From Aurantimonas sp036252795 (GTDB lineage: Bacteria > Pseudomonadota > Alphaproteobacteria > Rhizobiales > Rhizobiaceae), in the NCBI GenBank assembly GCA_036252795.1, contig DASYHY010000021.1, positions 1 through 33,510 on the forward strand: DNA of 33,510 bases, written 5' to 3'. A program made the position numbers and the translations under genes. Shown here piece after piece: positions 8,995 to 17,378 of the stretch (position 1 is its first letter; every line of letters begins with the position of its first letter). Under the pieces are notes generated by a model, which was not told the DNA's origin, ran no database searches, and saw only the letters and a list, made by a program, of their open reading frames with translations.

Positions 8995-9307
8995 CGGGAC
9001 GAGGAAATGCGATGATAAACGTGCCTTTTCAAGGCCCTCGGGCGAAAGCCGCGAGAATTCCCGCTTCTCGGGGGCCTCGCAGGGGCACGCTGACAGCGGC
9101 GCAATCTGCCGATCCGCACCGCATGGCCGCGCGCCACAACGCGGCGGTGAATTGGTTGCATGATGCAACTGTCTCGAATCGACTGATCATGCTGACGAAA
9201 TTGCGTCCGGTAGCTCGGCGGGCATGGCGAGGCGCGTCCGATGCGGCGGCAGCGCCTGGCCTTGCAGCGCCTTTTAGCCGGGCAATGAATTTGCCACCAC
9301 GCTCGCG
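8995..9307 (-). promoter_or_regulatory. Upstream region of bphO-bphP
   Basis: This 313-bp stretch has no convincing gene. It lies between the puuB-like stop and the bphO start, both on the minus strand, so it should hold the bphOP promoter. It contains the 15-bp palindrome at 9155-9169 (listed separately). An imperfect stem of CGAGAA/TTCTCG arms lies at 9052-9070 in the likely 5' leader. A small GGCAA/TTGCC stem at 9281-9295 follows the puuB-like stop and could be a weak terminator. No good -35/-10 pair is evident. Confidence 0.4.
9155..9169. promoter_or_regulatory. Perfect 15-bp palindrome, candidate operator upstream of bphO
   Basis: The arms GTTGCAT and ATGCAAC flank a single G. The site lies about 160-175 bp upstream of the bphO start codon in non-coding DNA. 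Odd-centred palindromes of this size are typical of dimeric helix-turn-helix repressor sites such as MarR or GntR type. The regulator is unknown. Confidence 0.4.
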
Positions 9308-10594
9308 TCAGAGGCGGTCGCGGAGCGAGAACCAGGTCATGGCCAGGAACAGGAGCGGCGATCGCAGGCGTCGGCCGCCGGGAAAGGCCGGGATCCGCAG
9401 TGCCTCGAATTCCGCCAGTCCGTCCCGGTTGCCGCCGCTGACGCGATCGGCATAGAGCCGTCCCGCAAAGTTCGCCAGCATGACCCCGTGCCCGGAAAAG
9501 CCGCCGATCGTGGTGATTCCCGGCTCCAGCTCCCGAACGAAGGGCAGGCGCTCCATCGTGATGCCGACGGAGCCGCCCCAGGCATGGGTCAGGCGCACGC
9601 CGGCCAGTTGCGGATAGACCTCGGCGATCTGCTTGCGGATATGGCGGGAGATGTCGCCCGTGGCGGCGGTGTAGGCTTCCCGGCCGCCGAACAGCAACCG
9701 CCCGTCGCCGCTCTTGCGGAAGTATCGCACGACGAACCGCGAGTCCGCACAGGCTTCCCCGCCCGCAAGGATCGCATCGGGATCGGCCAGCTTCTCGGTC
9801 GCCCCGATGAAGGAGCCGATCGGCATGACGTGGGAGTCGACGGTGGCGTTAAGGCCAGTGCCGTGCGCGTTCACCGCGATCAGCGCCCGCTCGGCTGACA
9901 CCTCGCCGCCGGCCGTCCGGGCGATGATCCGGCCGCTGCGCCGCTCCAGCTTCTCGACGCGCGCCGCCTCGAAAAGCAGCACGCCGGCGGAAGCGGCGGC
10001 CCGCGCGCTGCCGACGACGAGCTTCATTGGGTTGAGATGGCCCGTCCCGGTATCGCGGATCCCGCCGAGATAGCGGGTGGAGCCCACCCGCTCGGCGGTT
10101 TCGGCGCCGTCCATGAAGTGCGCGTGCGGGTAGCCGTAGCGGGTCGCGAGATCCTCGACCTGCGCCCGGTATTCATCCAGGTAGCGCCGCCGGTGGACGA
10201 CGTTCAGCTGTCCGTGGCCGAGATCGGCGTCGATGCCGTTCCCGGCGATGAAGTCGAAGAGACTGGCCTTGGCTTCCTCCGCGAGATCGAACAGCGCCTT
10301 GGAGCGCTCGAAGCCGTAGTCCGCCTCGATCTCCTTGGGCCAGAGCCGCTGTCCCGTGCCCATCTGGCCGCCATTGCGGCCGGAGGCGCCGTCGCCGAAG
10401 CGGTGCGCCTCCAGAACGGCGACGCGAACCCCGCGCTGCGCCAGATGCAGGCCGGCCGAGAGCCCGGTGAAACCGCCGCCGATCACGACGACGTCGACCG
10501 ACAGGTTCTCGACGAGCGCGGGATAGGCCGGCCGCTCGACGCTGTCCTCGTACCAGGAGCGTCCGGGCGCGATCGGAGACTGGTAAGGGCTCAA
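9308..10594 (-). CDS. puuB: FAD-dependent gamma-glutamylputrescine oxidase-like protein
   Basis: The 428-residue product is a DAO-family flavoprotein. It probably oxidises gamma-glutamylputrescine to the aldehyde, releasing hydrogen peroxide and ammonia. The FAD dinucleotide motif 'VVVIGGGFTGLSAGLHLA' lies at about residues 34-51. 'GASGRNGGQMGTGQRLWP' follows and is characteristic of PuuB-like oxidases. Near the C-terminus 'GGFSGHGVMLANFAGRLYAD' closes the FAD site. The start is TTG at 10594, four bases after the puuA-like stop. It is the most upstream start codon in this frame, and 'SPYQSPIAPGRSWYED' fits the family N-terminus. The pair with the glutamine-synthetase-like gene supports a polyamine role, but other amine substrates cannot be excluded. 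Confidence 0.85.
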   Translation of the reverse strand: MSPYQSPIAPGRSWYEDSVERPAYPALVENLSVDVVVIGGGFTGLSAGLHLAQRGVRVAVLEAHRFGDGASGRNGGQMGTGQRLWPKEIEADYGFERSKALFDLAEEAKASLFDFIAGNGIDADLGHGQLNVVHRRRYLDEYRAQVEDLATRYGYPHAHFMDGAETAERVGSTRYLGGIRDTGTGHLNPMKLVVGSARAAASAGVLLFEAARVEKLERRSGRIIARTAGGEVSAERALIAVNAHGTGLNATVDSHVMPIGSFIGATEKLADPDAILAGGEACADSRFVVRYFRKSGDGRLLFGGREAYTAATGDISRHIRKQIAEVYPQLAGVRLTHAWGGSVGITMERLPFVRELEPGITTIGGFSGHGVMLANFAGRLYADRVSGGNRDGLAEFEALRIPAFPGGRRLRSPLLFLAMTWFSLRDRL

Positions 10595-10598
10595 GCGC

Positions 10599-12029
10599 TC
10601 AGACCTGCAGCAACAGGAACTCGCGCTCCCAGGGGCTGATCACCTGCATGAAGGTCTCGTGCTCGCCGCGCTTGATGCCGGCATAGGTGCCCACGAACTC
10701 GCGCGAGAAGACCTCATGGAAAGCCGGCTCCGTCTCGAACGCGGCGACCGCCTCGAGCAGGCCCCGCGGCAGCGAGATCCCGCCGTCCTCGTTTACCGTT
10801 CGGTCGGTCGGCTCGTCAGGGCGCTCGGCCTCGACCATGCCGAGATAGCCGCAGGCGAGCGACGCCGCGATGGCGAGGTACGGATTGGCGTCGGAAGAGG
10901 GCAGCCGGTTCTCCACCCGGCGTCCGGCCGGGTCGGAGGTGGGCACGCGAAACGCGGTGGTCCGGTTGTCGTAGCCCCATGCGGTGTTGGTCGGCGCGCT
11001 CATCCCGTAGGTGAGGCGGCGATAGGAATTCACGTAAGGGGCCATCATGATCAGCGCCGCCGGCACGTAGCGCTGCATGCCGCCGATGAAGTGGAAGAAC
11101 AGCTCCGACGGTGTGCCGTCCTCGTTGGAGAAGATGTTGCGGCCGGTCCGTGCGTCGGTGACCGACTGGTGGATGTGCATCGCCGAGCCCGGCTGGCCCT
11201 GGATGGGCTTGGCCATGAACGTGGCGTAGATGTCCTGGCCGAGTGCCGCCTCGCGGATCGTGCGCTTGAACATGAAGACCTGGTCGGCGAGTTCCAGCGG
11301 GTTGCCGTGGCGCAGGTTGATCTCGAGCTGGGCGGCGCCTTCCTCGTGGATCAGCGTGTCGATCTCCAGCCCCTGCCGGTCGGAGAAGTCGTAGATGTCG
11401 TCGATCAGCTCGTCGAACTCGTTGACGCCGCCGATCGAGTAGGACTGGCCACTCTGGATCTGCCGGCCCGAGCGACCGATCGGCGGGACCAGCGGATAGT
11501 CCGGGTCGACGTTCTTCGAGACGAGGTAGAACTCGATCTCGGGCGCCACCACCGGCTTCCAGCCGCGGTTCTCGTACAGCGCCATGACCCGCTTCAGGAC
11601 GTTGCGCGGCGTGTAGCCGACGGCCGCGCCCGACTGGTCGACGAGGTCGCAGATTACCTGGGCCGTGGGGTCGTTCTCCCACGGCACGAGCGCCAGCGTG
11701 GAGAGGTCCGGCACCAGCTTCAGGTCGCCGTCATTCGGCGAGTAGCGGAACTCGCCGCTCTCTTCCGGATATTCGCCGGAGATGGTGTGCATGAAGAGCG
11801 CCGAAGGCAGCGCCAGCGAGGTCTCGCCGACGAACTTCTTCGCCGGCATCATCTTGCCGCGCGCCACGCCGGCGAGGTCGGGCGTGATGCATTCGAGATC
11901 GTCGATGCCGCGCGCCGCGAGCCATTCCGTCGCCTCCTGCATCGAGCGCACGCCGCGCTTCGATTCCAGGAAGGCGCGGGTCTCGTCGGGGGTGAGCTTC
12001 AGGTGGCCGATGTCGCGCTTGACCGGCAT
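10599..12029 (-). CDS. puuA: Glutamine synthetase family protein, probable gamma-glutamylputrescine synthetase
   Basis: The 476-residue product (from ATG 12029) joins glutamate to an amine with ATP, most likely putrescine. Glutamine-synthetase motifs are present: 'APEIEFYLV', 'EEGAAQLEINL', 'AMHIHQSV', 'NRTTAFRVP' and 'ENRLPSSDANPYLAIAASLA'. The adenylylation-site region of GlnA is not recognisable, as in PuuA-like paralogues. Two starts are credible. ATG 12029 is preceded by AAGGGGA, and ATG 12146 by AGAAGGA. The 39-residue extension between them is Pro/Arg-rich and unlike the family, so I chose 12029. The stop lies four bases before the puuB-like TTG. Assignment to PuuA rests on this pairing and on the nearby potFGHI; a different amine ligase role is possible. 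Confidence 0.87.
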   Translation of the reverse strand: MPVKRDIGHLKLTPDETRAFLESKRGVRSMQEATEWLAARGIDDLECITPDLAGVARGKMMPAKKFVGETSLALPSALFMHTISGEYPEESGEFRYSPNDGDLKLVPDLSTLALVPWENDPTAQVICDLVDQSGAAVGYTPRNVLKRVMALYENRGWKPVVAPEIEFYLVSKNVDPDYPLVPPIGRSGRQIQSGQSYSIGGVNEFDELIDDIYDFSDRQGLEIDTLIHEEGAAQLEINLRHGNPLELADQVFMFKRTIREAALGQDIYATFMAKPIQGQPGSAMHIHQSVTDARTGRNIFSNEDGTPSELFFHFIGGMQRYVPAALIMMAPYVNSYRRLTYGMSAPTNTAWGYDNRTTAFRVPTSDPAGRRVENRLPSSDANPYLAIAASLACGYLGMVEAERPDEPTDRTVNEDGGISLPRGLLEAVAAFETEPAFHEVFSREFVGTYAGIKRGEHETFMQVISPWEREFLLLQV

Positions 12030-12212
12030 CGGCGTCCCCTTGATCGGGCTTGCCTCGTTGCCGCTGCCCTTGGGGCGGGGCGCATGACGTTGCAGGCCTG
12101 CGGGGCTTGCGGGCCGAGGCGGTTTCGTCCGTGTCGTGTCGGGCATGCGGTCCTTCTGGGAGCCGTTCGGCGCAGGCGGCAGCATAGCCGGCGAAGGACC
12201 GCGTGGGAAGGC

Positions 12213-12245
12213 GGAACGGGCCGCGACGCCAGCGCGGCCCGTTCC
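12213..12245 (-). terminator. Perfect 13-bp GC stem-loop, probable terminator of the aceA operon
   Basis: The arms GGAACGGGCCGCG (12213-12225) and CGCGGCCCGTTCC (12233-12245) are exact complements around a seven-base loop. It lies 33 bp past the stop of the 87-residue gene and before the puuA-like gene, on the same strand. There is no T-run on the minus-strand 3' side, so it may be a U-less terminator or an RNA 3'-end stabiliser. Confidence 0.65.
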
Positions 12246-12278
12246 GTCATCTCTTCTAACGAGCGAGGGTTCGCCGGC

Positions 12279-12542
12279 TCACGCGCCGGTCTTCACGACG
12301 ACCGGGATGAGCAGATCGCCCCAGTTGCCGTCGCCGCCGTGGTGACGGGCCGAGCGCACCAGCTCGACCGAGACGCCGGCCTCCACCGCCTTCATCACCG
12401 ACTGGTTGAGCCGGTGCAAATCGTTGGCGAGCATGCGGATCGCCGTCTGCTGCGCCTCGTCCATCGCCGAGGACTGTTCCTCGGCCCGTTCCTTCACCCG
12501 TGTCCGCGGGCGCTCTTCGCTGTGACTGATCGTGGCACTCAT
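12279..12542 (-). CDS. Small protein of unknown function downstream of aceA
   Basis: This encodes 87 residues and I do not recognise the family. The ATG at 12542 has a good GGGAGAG ribosome site five to seven bases upstream and lies 70 bp after the aceA stop on the same strand. A strong stem-loop follows, so it looks like the second gene of an aceA operon. The first 25 residues are polar and charged. The middle ('EAQQTAIRMLANDLHRLNQ' onward) looks like an amphipathic helix. The end has 'ARHHGGDGNWGDLLIPVVV'. No signal peptide or membrane helix is visible, so it is probably cytosolic. From memory, small ORFs occur beside aceA in other rhizobia, but I could not compare them. Confidence 0.65.
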   Translation of the reverse strand: MSATISHSEERPRTRVKERAEEQSSAMDEAQQTAIRMLANDLHRLNQSVMKAVEAGVSVELVRSARHHGGDGNWGDLLIPVVVKTGA

Positions 12543-12612
12543 CGTCTCTCTCCCATCGTTTCTGCCAATCCCGGCGACCGGCGGCGACTGCGCCGGCCGG
12601 CCGCCAGCGGGA

Positions 12613-13917
<1,305 letters not shown>

Positions 13918-14057
13918 GGCAGGTGATCCTCCGTGTTCGCCGCCAACGCAGTTACAGTCTGCGACAGCGTTCGATCGGAACATTGTCAGGCGCCGTATCG
14001 CCGGCAAACCCGCCCGGCGTGGTTTGGCTCCCTAAATCGGGTCGTCTTGTCGAAGCT

Positions 14058-14086
14058 TTCACAGGAGCGGCTTGTCATGCTGTCAA
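14058..14086 (-). promoter_or_regulatory. Probable sigma-70-type promoter of aceA
   Basis: On the minus strand a perfect TTGACA box (14086-14081) is followed, after 17 bp, by TGTGAA (14063-14058), a 3/6 match to the -10 consensus. Transcription would start near 14051, giving a leader of about 134 bases before the aceA ATG. The weak -10 and the overlapping inverted repeat suggest regulated use. This is a reading of consensus and spacing only. Confidence 0.5.
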
Positions 14087-14087
14087 G
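14071..14087. promoter_or_regulatory. Imperfect inverted repeat overlapping the aceA -35 box, candidate ScfR-type operator
   Basis: CTTGTCA and TGTCAAG arms (one mismatched pair) flank a three-base centre. The site covers the aceA -35 box. On the plus strand it also supplies TTGTCA (14072-14077), 17 bp from TAGCAG (14095-14100), a possible weak promoter towards scfR. On the minus strand three TGACA units occur at 8-9 bp spacing (14074-14095). A dimeric regulator bound here could control both directions. The protein that binds is inferred, not shown. Confidence 0.4.
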
Positions 14088-14289
14088 ATTGTCATAGCAG
14101 TCTATCTGCTCCGAGAAGGATCCTGCCCGGCCAGGGCGCGCTGTGGCGTCGCCATCACATCCGGTCGATTTTTCGCGAAGACACTGTCCGGAAACACAAT
14201 TTGGCCCCGCGCGTCGATGATCGGAAACTTCCTTCTGCAATCATCCACCCAGTCGTCGGTGGACGAGCGAACGGATGATGGAGCGAACG

Positions 14290-14436
14290 ATGCGTGCCGT
14301 GCGTGCCGTGTTGAATCTGTTGGGGCTGATCCGCGACCCGTCGCGCCGGCCGTATCGCCCGGAGCGGTACTACATGCGGGGTCCCGGGCCGGCCTGCATG
14401 CGACGGATGCAGGCGGGCGGCCCGATCGGACGCTGA
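14290..14436 (+). CDS. Possible small ORF (48 residues) in the aceA/scfR control region
   Basis: ATG 14290 has GGAG six bases upstream, and in-frame ATGs also occur at 14275 and 14278. The product would be very basic, starting 'MRAVRAVLNLLGLIRDPSRR' and containing 'RPYRPERYYMRGPG'. I do not recognise it. It lies 61 bp upstream of the scfR-like start on the same strand, so it could be a leader ORF or a small co-expressed protein. Chance opening in GC-rich DNA is a real alternative, though the good ribosome site and length favour more than noise. Confidence 0.35.
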   Translation: MRAVRAVLNLLGLIRDPSRRPYRPERYYMRGPGPACMRRMQAGGPIGR

Positions 14437-14497
14437 GGGCAGCCGCGCCTCTCCAGGATCGTTCGCCGGCGGAGCGCCGGCGGAGCGGCCGGCGCTG

Positions 14498-15919
14498 ATG
14501 GCCGAGAACAAGATCTTCGCCGGGCCGCGCATTCGCCGCATCCGCAACGGTCTAGGCCTGACGCAGACGGCGATGGCCGAGGCGCTCGGCATCTCGCCGT
14601 CCTATCTCAACCTCATCGAGCGCAATCAGCGCCCGTTGACCGTGCAGCTCATCCTGAAGCTGTCGCGGACCTACACGGTCGATTTCAGCGACCTGCAGGG
14701 CGGCGAGAAGCAGAGCTCCCTTGCCGAGCTCCGTGGCGTGTTCTCGGATCCGCTTCTTTCCGGAGAACTGCCGGGGGAGCAGGAACTGCTCGAGGTCGCG
14801 GACGCCGCGCCCAATGCGGCGACGGGCATCGTCAAGCTCTACCGCGCCTATCGCGAGCAGCAGGCGCGGCTGACGGACCTGTCGGTGCTGCTCGCCCGCG
14901 AAGGCCGGGAGACGCGGCTGGCGGGGACGCGGCTGCCGATCGACGAGGTCCGCGAAACCTTCGAGACACGGCCCAACCATTTTCCGGCGATCGAGACCGC
15001 CGCCGAGCGGTTCCACCAGACGCTCGCGCCGGGCGACGATCTGATGGGGGCGCTGCGGAATTGGCTGCGCAGCGAGCATGACGTCTCGGTGCGCGTGCTG
15101 CCGGTCCAGACCATGCCGAACTGGCGCCGGCGCTTCGATCGTCATTCCCGGCGGCTGTTCCTGTCGGAGCGGCTGGCACCCGCCGATCGCCTGCGCGAGA
15201 CCGCCATGGAAGCCTGCCTGCTCGCCTTCGGCGACGTCGTCGCGGCAGAGAACGATACCTTCGGATTCACCAGCGACGAGGCGCGCCGGCTCGGGCGTTT
15301 CGAACTCCTGCGCTACGCCGCCCATGCACTGATGATGCCCTACCTGGCGTTCCAGGCTGCCGCGCAGCGTTCGGCCTACGACGTCGACGTGCTGCGCGGC
15401 CGCTTCCAGGTATCCTTCGAGCAGGCGGCGAACCGGCTGACCATGCTGCAGCGCCAGGCAGCGCCCGGCGTGCCGTTCTTCCTGCTCGAGGTCGACAATG
15501 CCGGCAACCGCTTCCGCCGGGCCGGCGCGCGCGGCTTTCCCGTGCAGCGGTTCGGCGGCGACTGCCCGAAGCTTCCGATCCATGCCGCCTTCGCGCAGCC
15601 GGGCCAGATCCTCGTCGAGGCGGCACAGATGCCGGATGGCGCCGAGTTCCTGCTCGTCGCCCGGACCCTCGACGGGCTGCAGGCGGGATTCGAGGAGCGG
15701 CCGCGGCGCACGGCCATCCTGCTCGGCTGCGACATCGGCTACAAGGACGACACCGTCTACGGCCGCCACCTCGGCGCGAGCCCCGTGCCGACGGCCATTG
15801 GGCCGGCATGCCGGCTGTGCGAGCGCCAGGGGTGCCTGGCGCGGGCAGAGCCGCCGCTGACCCGTCCGCTCGGCCTGGACGAGATGGTCACCGGCCTGTC
15901 GGCGTTTGACTTCCAGTAG
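14498..15919 (+). CDS. Short-chain fatty-acyl regulator family transcription factor (ScfR/RamB-like)
   Basis: The 473-residue product has an N-terminal XRE-type helix-turn-helix (about 11-65, 'RNGLGLTQTAMAEALGISPS' then 'YLNLIERNQRPLT'). A middle region of the IrrE/ImmA-like DUF955 type follows (about 150-270) but shows no HExxH zinc motif, so peptidase activity is unlikely. The C-terminal DUF2083-type part has 'CDIGYKD' and the cysteine cluster 'CRLCERQGCLARAEPP'. This architecture is that of RamB and other regulators of acetate, propionate and methylcitrate genes, thought to sense acyl-CoA-type signals. Its divergence from aceA supports control of isocitrate lyase, either sign possible. ATG 14498 has only a distant GGAG (about 12 bases), hinting at modest translation. 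Confidence 0.87.
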   Translation: MAENKIFAGPRIRRIRNGLGLTQTAMAEALGISPSYLNLIERNQRPLTVQLILKLSRTYTVDFSDLQGGEKQSSLAELRGVFSDPLLSGELPGEQELLEVADAAPNAATGIVKLYRAYREQQARLTDLSVLLAREGRETRLAGTRLPIDEVRETFETRPNHFPAIETAAERFHQTLAPGDDLMGALRNWLRSEHDVSVRVLPVQTMPNWRRRFDRHSRRLFLSERLAPADRLRETAMEACLLAFGDVVAAENDTFGFTSDEARRLGRFELLRYAAHALMMPYLAFQAAAQRSAYDVDVLRGRFQVSFEQAANRLTMLQRQAAPGVPFFLLEVDNAGNRFRRAGARGFPVQRFGGDCPKLPIHAAFAQPGQILVEAAQMPDGAEFLLVARTLDGLQAGFEERPRRTAILLGCDIGYKDDTVYGRHLGASPVPTAIGPACRLCERQGCLARAEPPLTRPLGLDEMVTGLSAFDFQ

Positions 15920-16049
15920 GCGTGGAGCCACATCGGGCCTGCCGGGGCCGCAGCGGACGTCGCAAGATCGTCATGAAACGTGCGAAGACGGCTGGCGGAG
16001 ATAGATCTTTCAGCAGGTCCGGTGCCAACGGACCTTAGCGAAGTGAGCC
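15920..16049 (+). promoter_or_regulatory. Gap upstream of the LpxO-like gene with a perfect 7-bp inverted repeat
   Basis: The 130-bp gap contains AGGTCCG (16015-16021) and CGGACCT (16029-16035), exact complements with a seven-base spacer, ending 14 bases before the ATG at 16050. It could be an operator or an mRNA hairpin close to the ribosome site. No strong promoter is visible. Confidence 0.35.
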
Positions 16050-16844
16050 ATGAACAAGCCTGTCAGCCAGCAGAAGCAGAAGACCCAGGGTCTCGAGGAC
16101 ACGCTGACCCGCGACGGCTTCGTCGCCCGTTCGGTGCAGCGCCTCGTGGATGGCGCCGAAAGGCTCAATCTGCGCCACTCCGCCGTCGGCAACCCGCCGG
16201 TGTTCCCGACCGACGCCTTCCCATGGGCCCGCGAGGTCGAGGCGGAGTGGAAACTGATCCGCGCCGAACTCGACAAGGTGCTGGTGCGCAAGGGCGAACT
16301 GCCGGCGTTTCACGAGATATCCTCCGAGGTCCGCTCGATCTCGTCAGACCAGAACTGGAAGACCTTCTTTCTCTGCGGCTACGGCATCACCTCGCAGGAG
16401 GCGATCCGCCAGTGCCCCGAGACGTGGCGAATCCTGCAGAAGATCCCCGGCCTCAAGTCGGCGATGTTCTCGATCTTCGAGCCGGGCAAGCACCTGCCGC
16501 CGCATCGCGGGCCCTATAACGGCGTGCTACGCTTCCATCTCGGCTTGATCGTTCCCGACCAGCCCGACAAGGTCGGCATCCGCGTCGACGACCAGACGTG
16601 TCACTGGGAGGAAGGCAAGGCGCTGATCTTCGACGACGCCTACGAGCACGAGGCCTGGAATCATTCCGACCAGGTGCGGGTGGTGCTGTTCGTCGATTTC
16701 GAGAAGCCGCTCAACTTCCCCGCCAGGCTGACCAACAAGGCGGTGCTGAACCTGGCGGTCTTCACGCCCTTCATCCGCGAGGGCTACAAGGCCCACAAGG
16801 CGTGGGAGAAACTGTTCTACGGCGAGGGCACGAAGCACCGCTAG
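16050..16844 (+). CDS. Aspartyl/asparaginyl beta-hydroxylase family dioxygenase, LpxO-like
   Basis: The 264-residue product belongs to the Fe(II)/2-oxoglutarate dioxygenase family that includes LpxO (lipid A 2-hydroxylase) and the ornithine-lipid hydroxylases OlsC/OlsD. Segments supporting this are 'FSIFEPGKHLPPHRGPYNG' with a first iron-ligand histidine, 'LRFHLGLIVP', and 'FDDAYEHEAWNHSDQVRVVL' with the second histidine and the 2-oxoglutarate-binding arginine region. There is no N-terminal membrane helix, unlike Salmonella LpxO, so it is probably cytosolic or peripheral. The substrate cannot be decided between lipid A acyl chains, ornithine lipid and protein Asp/Asn. ATG 16050 follows a GAAGTGA site. 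Confidence 0.82.
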   Translation: MNKPVSQQKQKTQGLEDTLTRDGFVARSVQRLVDGAERLNLRHSAVGNPPVFPTDAFPWAREVEAEWKLIRAELDKVLVRKGELPAFHEISSEVRSISSDQNWKTFFLCGYGITSQEAIRQCPETWRILQKIPGLKSAMFSIFEPGKHLPPHRGPYNGVLRFHLGLIVPDQPDKVGIRVDDQTCHWEEGKALIFDDAYEHEAWNHSDQVRVVLFVDFEKPLNFPARLTNKAVLNLAVFTPFIREGYKAHKAWEKLFYGEGTKHR

Positions 16845-16865
16845 AGGGAAGGAGCGAGCGGCTCG

Positions 16866-17378
16866 ATGAGGATGCAGGCAGGCAATCTCCAGTGGCGCGC
16901 GATGCGAGGCGCGGATCTTCCGGGCGTGGCTGCGCTCGCCGACCGCATCCACCCGTCGCTGCCGGAGGATGTCTCGGTCTTCGCCGAGCGGCTCCGCCTC
17001 TTCCCGCAGGGGTGCCTTGTGCTCGACGCCGGTACCGGCGGCTGTCTCGGCTACGCCGTCGCCCATCCCTGGATCGAGGGCTCGCCGCCGAAGCTCGACA
17101 CCCCGCTGGGAGTGCTGCCGCAGCCGGCCGATTGCTTCTACATCCACGACGTGGTGGTCGCCCCGGAGGCGCGGGGCCAGAGTCTGGCCGCCGAGGCCGT
17201 GGAACGGCTGCTGCGGGAGGCGGAAGCCTATCGCTGTGCCGCCCTGGTCTCCGTCTATGCGACGACGCCCTTCTGGTCGCGCTTCGGCTTTTCCGAGGCC
17301 GCCGGACGGCTCGCGCCGAGCGCTTTGGGCTCCTACGGGGCCGACGCGCGCTACATGGTCCGGTTGACGCGGCGCTGA
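16866..17378 (+). CDS. GNAT-family N-acetyltransferase
   Basis: The 170-residue product has the GNAT fold. The N-terminus 'LQWRAMRGADLPGVAALAD' is the usual beta1-alpha1 start. 'FYIHDVVVAPEARGQSLAAEAVERLL' read in parts is beta4 plus the acetyl-CoA pyrophosphate loop, where the common R/Q-x-x-G-x-G/A pattern reads R-G-Q-S-L-A. 'VYATTPFWSRFGF' is the usual beta5-alpha4 end. Substrate unknown. AAGGAG lies 12 bases before ATG 16866; ATG 16872 is an alternative. The gene follows the LpxO-like stop by 21 bp and is probably co-transcribed with it. Confidence 0.87.
   Translation: MRMQAGNLQWRAMRGADLPGVAALADRIHPSLPEDVSVFAERLRLFPQGCLVLDAGTGGCLGYAVAHPWIEGSPPKLDTPLGVLPQPADCFYIHDVVVAPEARGQSLAAEAVERLLREAEAYRCAALVSVYATTPFWSRFGFSEAAGRLAPSALGSYGADARYMVRLTRR

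Larger units (their letters stand above)
13918..14497. other. 580-bp divergent control region between aceA and the ScfR-like gene
   Basis: Besides the promoter, inverted repeat and small ORF listed separately, this stretch holds GTTC/GAAC arms at 13969-13981 and a TTCGCGAA palindrome near 14171-14178. A tandem 11-bp repeat (GCCGGCGGAGC at 14465-14475 and 14476-14486) lies just before the scfR-like ATG. The section 14100-14270 is non-coding as far as I can see and is less GC-rich than its neighbours, as expected for regulatory DNA. Confidence 0.5.

Noticed and set aside
13969..13981. GTTC/GAAC inverted repeat near the aceA start as an operator
   Set aside because: Four-base arms with a five-base spacer are expected often by chance; kept only as a note in the control-region entry.
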